A stretch of 64,000 nt of DNA from Sapria himalayana (Eukaryota > Streptophyta > Magnoliopsida > Malpighiales > Rafflesiaceae). Location: the NCBI GenBank assembly GCA_029783825.1, contig JAREIK010000343.1:1382001-1446000 (forward strand), read 5' to 3'. Both the position numbers and the translations under genes were made by a program. The notes below the pieces were generated by a model that did not search any database, was not told the DNA's origin, and saw only the letters and a list, made by a program, of their open reading frames with translations. Positions 58,900 through 64,000 of this stretch are shown here, one piece after another. Position 1 is the stretch's first letter, and each line of letters begins with the position of its first letter.

Positions 58900-60029
58900 C
58901 AATCACTTTAATCTTGATCTTTCGATCCCTATCAAGAGTTTTATCATACTCATGCCCTCATTTTGTTTTTACTTGTTTTACTTTCTTGATAGTACTAAGA
59001 TACATAAGTTTCAATTTGAGTTATTATCTCACCTAAGATGATATCATGTAATGTTAGAAGAGATATGTGCCCTACTCTTTAATAGAACTTTGGTACTAGT
59101 ATCATAATATTCAAAAAGGTATATTCTTATATGTATGTGTTTACTGTGAAGAAAAGTCTAGATGATAACATAAATCAACTAATGATGAGACATATAACAA
59201 GGGGCTTCTCTTAGATATTTGATGTGGATTATCAAAAATATCTTTATTCTAGTGGCCTATATGACATTCATTTAGATTCTTATTTCACTAGCACTATCTC
59301 ATAGATTAAGAATATACCAATTAGACATAAAGGACATCTTTCTTCATGCTGAACTTGAGAAGAAAATGAATATGGAGCAACCACTTATATTTCTAGCAAC
59401 ATAGTCAAATATAATTTTCAAGTTGTGAAAGATATTATAAAGGTTAAAGTTATGATCAAGATCTTAGTTTGCATTATTTTCATCTATAGTTCTAGTAGAA
59501 TAATAGTAGAATGATTTTTCTACTATGAAATATGATGAATTAAGAATCATCCAACTCAAAAGATACATTCATCTATAGTTGTAGAAAAATGGAAATTAGA
59601 AGACTCAAATAGTTTCTTATGATAAAAATGATATACTCTAAAAAGGGGATTATTTTAGCACATAAGAGGTATGCAATTAACTCTTTTATGAAGATTGGTT
59701 TGTTGGGTTGTGGTCTAATTGACATTCTAATTAATTAGGATCTAATTTCTCATTTGATAAAATTTCTTACATTGACTATACTACTTATAGGTGAAATCAA
59801 TCGAAGATTAACAATCTGACTATTATGTATTATCAGGCGAAGTACAACTAATATAATTAGTTATTTCCTAGACTCTCATATGAAAGTCCATATCGATGCA
59901 ACTCTTTAGGCCCTAATGTACAAGAAGAAGTCTCTAAGACTTGGGATCTCTTTCATTGGTCATGAATACTTGTTGTTAGTCAAATATTCAAATTCTAGTT
60001 GTGCATTATCTTTGATTTAGAAGAGCTAT

Positions 60030-60104
<75 letters not shown>

Positions 60105-60430
60105 TTTTGTAGAGGTAATATTGTCTCTTGGGAAAGTAAGAGACATGTGATTACTTCATGATCTAGTATGGAGGTAGAGTTACCTATTTATGTTGATGGT
60201 AATTATTACTTATGAGATACTTTGGATCTAACATGTACTCGAGAAAATCAAGTATTCACTTTTATCTCCCACTTTACTTTATTGTGACAATTAAGAAGCT
60301 AGGCATAGAGTCTCCAATTCAATATCTTAGAAGTGGATTAAATATACTGAGTTGGGCTTCTTATTCCTCAAGGACAAGATTTTGGATGAAACTATTACTA
60401 TATCCTATATCCATATAGAAAATATGTCGA
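58900..60430 (+). mobile_element. Copia pol relic
   Basis: Broken + strand frames: an RT segment near 59310-59380 (YQLDIKDIFLHAELEKKM, then MEQP), a post-RT segment near 59830-59990 and an RNase H-like IVSWESKRH at about 60113-60145. An (AT)n(GTAT)n microsatellite at 60030-60104 lies inside. Confidence 0.7.
60030..60104. repeat. (AT)n(GTAT)n microsatellite
   Basis: About 50 bp of AT repeats followed by about six GTAT units, within the Copia relic. Confidence 0.9.
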
Positions 60431-61310
60431 TGGACATTTTCATTATGATCTTGGATATGTCTCTGTTAGGTTTGTCTAGATTTGGGTAGAGTAGTTTTCA
60501 TTTTTTTTTGTTTTAATGAGAACAAGAGCTTTTTCATAAAATGTGTGTGTGAAAATAACATTTAAAAATATAGATGTTAATATTTTTTTAAAATAGCTAT
60601 ATAAGTTTTTTGAAAATAAAATGAGAAGAGAATGTGTGGGGGAGGGGGGTGGGACAACCCTTTTTCTGGGAAGGAAAATGGGGTTGATCCCAAGTTTGTA
60701 TTATGCATAGAGGGGTCCACACATGGTAAAAGAGGAAATTCCATGCCTTCTGTGGAACTTTTCATTCCAAAAGATGGAGTGCACCCTATTTTTCAAAATG
60801 AAATGAGTTGAGCATGTTTCATAGCTTTATGTGTGGATTCATCACACATAAAGGAAGGGGACATGCCTCGTATTGACAAACAAAATGGGATTGTATCATT
60901 GATGTGGCAAGTGGGGTGGGTGAGGATTTTTAAAAAAAATTAAGATTTGGCTTTGTTAGGTCATGCATGTGGAGCGTGAACATGGAAAGGAAACAAACCT
61001 AAATAGGAATGCTCCTATTTTGTTTTTGGATGTCTTCTAAAATATTTACACACAATAATAATTATTAAATTAGACTACGTCTACAAAATTTGGTCTTTAT
61101 ATATAGATCATGTTTACAAAATCATAGTCTAGGTGAGGGTAGTTAAGAGTACGAGTGTAGTTAAAAGTCAAATGTATATTTTTGACTTCATGTCATAAAA
61201 ACACATACTTTCAATTCCAAAAAAAAACCAAAATTATTGAATTGAAACATTAAATATTGTCATACAAATATCCAATATATTTTTATAAAAAAACATCCAT
61301 AAACAAACAT
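60431..61310. other. Unassigned DNA
   Basis: A moderately GC-rich patch at 60620-60930 (GTGTGGGGGAGGGGGGTGGG) gives no recognisable protein. Confidence 0.4.
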
Positions 61311-61319
61311 CAAATTTTT

Positions 61320-61580
61320 TTCAAAACGTAGTCTTCAAATGCTCAGCCCATTCTCCATGCATAATGTTGATCTCTTAATGTTTAAAAGTTTTCTTCTCAC
61401 CAAACTACATATATACATAAGTTACTCAGAAAATACGCACTAAATAATATGATATAAAAAGCTAAAACAATAAAAAGTATAACTTATATGAATCATATAT
61501 GTAATATAAATAACATACCTTTTTAGCCGCATAATGAGCAATTTTGATTTATTGAGTTGGTTATACAAATAGCTACACAA
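61320..61580. repeat. Direct repeat copy 1 of CACTA-like region
   Basis: CTTCAAATGCTCAGCCCATT through ACTTATATGAATCATATATG resembles 62290-62480 in order and orientation; 61540-61580 also matches 63028-63082 (GAGTTGGTTATACAAATAG). Confidence 0.6.
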
Positions 61581-61888
61581 AAAAACATGCAACACTATTA
61601 CAACAATACACAAATATTACAACCATACATATGAATTCACCAAACATAATGTTTTGTTCATTCAAGTACAATCATTGAGTTAACAATGGTTGCGACCTAT
61701 ATATCATGTCCAATACGAACATAATCATCACACATATATTCAACTTCAATTAAATAGTATCATGCAACAAAATCACTTTTGCATCACACATGCAACATGA
61801 TATTATACTAATGCCACCATATAAACAATAATGAAAACCACCATAAAAAATGCCACACACCTATTAGACCATCAAGAAACTATCATTG

Positions 61889-62120
61889 CATTTCTATGGG
61901 CCACCATCTACACCACCATGCCAGCAAGAACATGTGAAAAACTAGCATTACATGTGAAGATGTTCAATTCCAAATAAAAAACCATCAATGAAAAAGAAGA
62001 ACAATGAAAGACCAGCATTACATGTGAAGATGTTCAATTCCAAATAAAAAACCATTAATGAAAAAGAAGAATAATGAAAGACTATCATTACAATTCTATG
62101 GGCCACTATTTACACCACCA
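61889..62120. repeat. 70-bp tandem repeat within a larger direct repeat
   Basis: A unit starting GCATTACATGTGAAGATGTT occurs at 61945 and 62015 with a 70-bp period. It is flanked by TCTATGGGCCACCATCTACA (61896) and TCTATGGGCCACTATTTACA (62095). Confidence 0.85.
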
Positions 62121-62399
62121 CAGTGAAAAATCAACTAAAACACAAATATAACAAGCATGTTATATCTAACAATCAAGGAACCTCTTAAAAATTTTGTAAC
62201 TCATCAAAAAATACATCTAGTATACTCATTCATAAGAACTATAATAAAATATAAAATAAATTATGTGAATTCATGATTATTCATGCATTCTTCAAATGAT
62301 GCCTTGCAAGTGCTTAATTTATTCTCTACCCATAATATCAATCTCTTCTTGTTTATATGTTCTCTTTCTAAACTAGATATATACATAATTTACCCAAAA

Positions 62400-63400
62400 A
62401 AAACTACTAAATAACAATACATAAAAATCTAAAACCATAAAATGTACTACTTATATGAATCACATAAGCAATAATAACCTACCTTTTCATTGGTTGAAAT
62501 GATATGATTTTCAATGATCTCCTTCATATACATGATGATATAATAGCTATATTCAATACTTGATAGTTTCTTATGACCACCAAGGATCACTAGTCCTTTG
62601 TGGTTTGCTTTAGCATTATATATTTCGAGTACTAATTTAACAAAGTATAATAATAGGGTGAGCCACAAATAATATAATTCAGGAAAATTACTATAAAAAT
62701 AAAAAGAAATAAATACTTACATATTAATAACACCTTTCAATTCTTTTCTCACTGAATGTTCAATAGAATCACAAAAATATACATTATCCTCATGAGGGTC
62801 AATAACCACTAAGGACCAGTGATCCCTACATAAACATAATAATAACAATCAATAACTAATATCAAAAATTTCAATTTTCATAAAAAAAAGCTACTTAACC
62901 AGAGTTATAAGGAACTAAAAATAATTGATCCACATAATAAAACTCTAATCTTTTAGCAATAAAATCTATTCATGTTCTAGTTGATCCATAGTGTACAAAG
63001 ATTTGTCCAAGGTCTACGAAGATATGCATGTTGAGCAATTTGATATCTTGAGTTGGCTATACAAATAGATATACAAATCAATTTATTCAATTTCATAGTT
63101 TTTTTTATAAACTTATAGCATATAATAATTACATATGGAGTACAAAAAAAATATTTTATTACCTCATATATAGCATAATACAAGTAAAAATAATATTCTC
63201 CATCGAACAAAACTTATCGATATTTTCTCAAATAGTATTACAGATCCATTCATGATCAAAGATACCAGCATCTAATACCACATATATTGTATTTGTATCT
63301 CCCAAACTTTTTGCAATGTGATTCTTTAAATACGGCACTCTCCATGGACCATTTTCTTTGTTTTATAACTGTAACTTTTTTGGAATAGAAGGTTACCAAT
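62400..63400 (-). pseudogene. Transposon Ulp1-like (C48) protease relic
   Basis: A - strand segment at 62730-62825 decodes to DHWSLVVIDPHEDNVYFCD, the His and Asp region of the Ulp1 peptidases carried by CACTA-type elements. A second piece at 62500-62600 reads GGHKKLSSIEYSYYIIMYMK and then EII, where the family has an ECGYYVMRYM-like motif; the catalytic Cys is replaced, so the protease is dead. Pieces are separated by an intron-like or decayed gap. Assignment to a CACTA element is inference; no terminal repeats were found. Confidence 0.65.
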
Positions 63401-64000
63401 TCTTCTATAACTAATTGTAAGGGTGGATTTTGGCCTATGATCTTCTTATATATGCGAGGGATTAGCGGAGGATTGTGGTGTTTGTGTTGTGTTCACATGG
63501 AGGATATTCAGTGTTTGTGTGGACATGTGGTATTCGAGTGTTGTTCATGTGGTTGTTTGTGTGATGTTTATATAGAGGACATGTGATGTTCATGCAATTA
63601 TTTGTGCAGTGTTTGGGTGGCTGTTCATGGTTGTGATTGTGAAGTACTTAGATGCTCAAGATTGTACTGAAAATATAAACAAGACACTCATGTATTTTAT
63701 TTCCAATTTACTTGTTAAGCATTGACTTGTACTTTGTTGTAATTTGAACTACTAATTAGGCATAGATTTGATCTATGTGTGAGTATAAATATTCTATCTT
63801 TTTGGGTAGAATATATATATTGATTGTTAAAATTTATAATTTGGCAAGGCTTGGGCATATTATAAATTGGGAACATGCACACACTCACCCATCCAGACAA
63901 AATATATTTGTGAAAGTTGAAAATAGTTTGAAATTTGTTATATTTTTGGTTAAGTTTAAAAAGGGTAAATTAAAAGATTTGGAATCACAAATAAAAATCA
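63401..64000. other. Unassigned DNA to the window edge
   Basis: A GT-rich stretch at 63480-63630 with repeated TGTTCATGTGG / GTTTGTGTGATGTT words; no coding similarity recognised. Confidence 0.4.

Overview
The window is nuclear DNA of a flowering plant, possibly a monocot though I cannot fix the species. It is AT-rich, has spliced plant genes with canonical GT-AG introns, and is dominated by decayed plant transposons. I saw no prokaryotic, organellar or viral gene.

Two real genes were recovered by joining short conserved exons. (1) On the + strand, the last five exons of an M14 zinc carboxypeptidase-like gene (6483-11510); its earlier exons lie left of the window, so the preceding intron exceeds 6.4 kb. 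(2) On the - strand, an apparently complete seven-exon gene for a DUF760 family, probably chloroplast-targeted protein of 329 residues (52038 down to 13842). It spreads 990 coding bases over 38.2 kb, with introns of about 22.1, 9.2 and 5.3 kb. The two genes converge, separated by 2.3 kb of low-complexity DNA that is T-rich downstream of each gene on its own coding strand.

Almost everything else is transposon. One hAT family dominates, with ends beginning TAGAGGTGTCAAACGGGCC (very like the rice Dart ends as I remember them), 8-bp target duplications and a BED-finger/hATC transposase. Copies range from young (1844-5363, perfect duplication ATAATACT, one continuous frame broken only by stops) through internally deleted derivatives (34466-36046; 8542-8834; 15437-15736) to unrecognisable relics. 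They are nested: 31225-40267 is one old element that later received three relatives, each placed by its own duplication; the young element at 1844 sits inside an older relative.

Other repeats include Copia pol relics (18690-19020, 30240-31200, 42500-44460 with a tRNA-Met primer site, 58900-60430), a degenerate transposon Ulp1 protease on the - strand (62400-63400), a Harbinger-like element (49934-51384), several other MITEs, SINE-like tandem units and many microsatellites.

Region by region: 1-6482 hAT nest in the carboxypeptidase 5' intron; 6483-11510 carboxypeptidase exons; 11511-13841 low-complexity intergene; 13842-52038 DUF760 gene with transposon-filled introns; 52039-64000 upstream DNA with hAT, Copia and Ulp1-type relics and no recognisable host gene.
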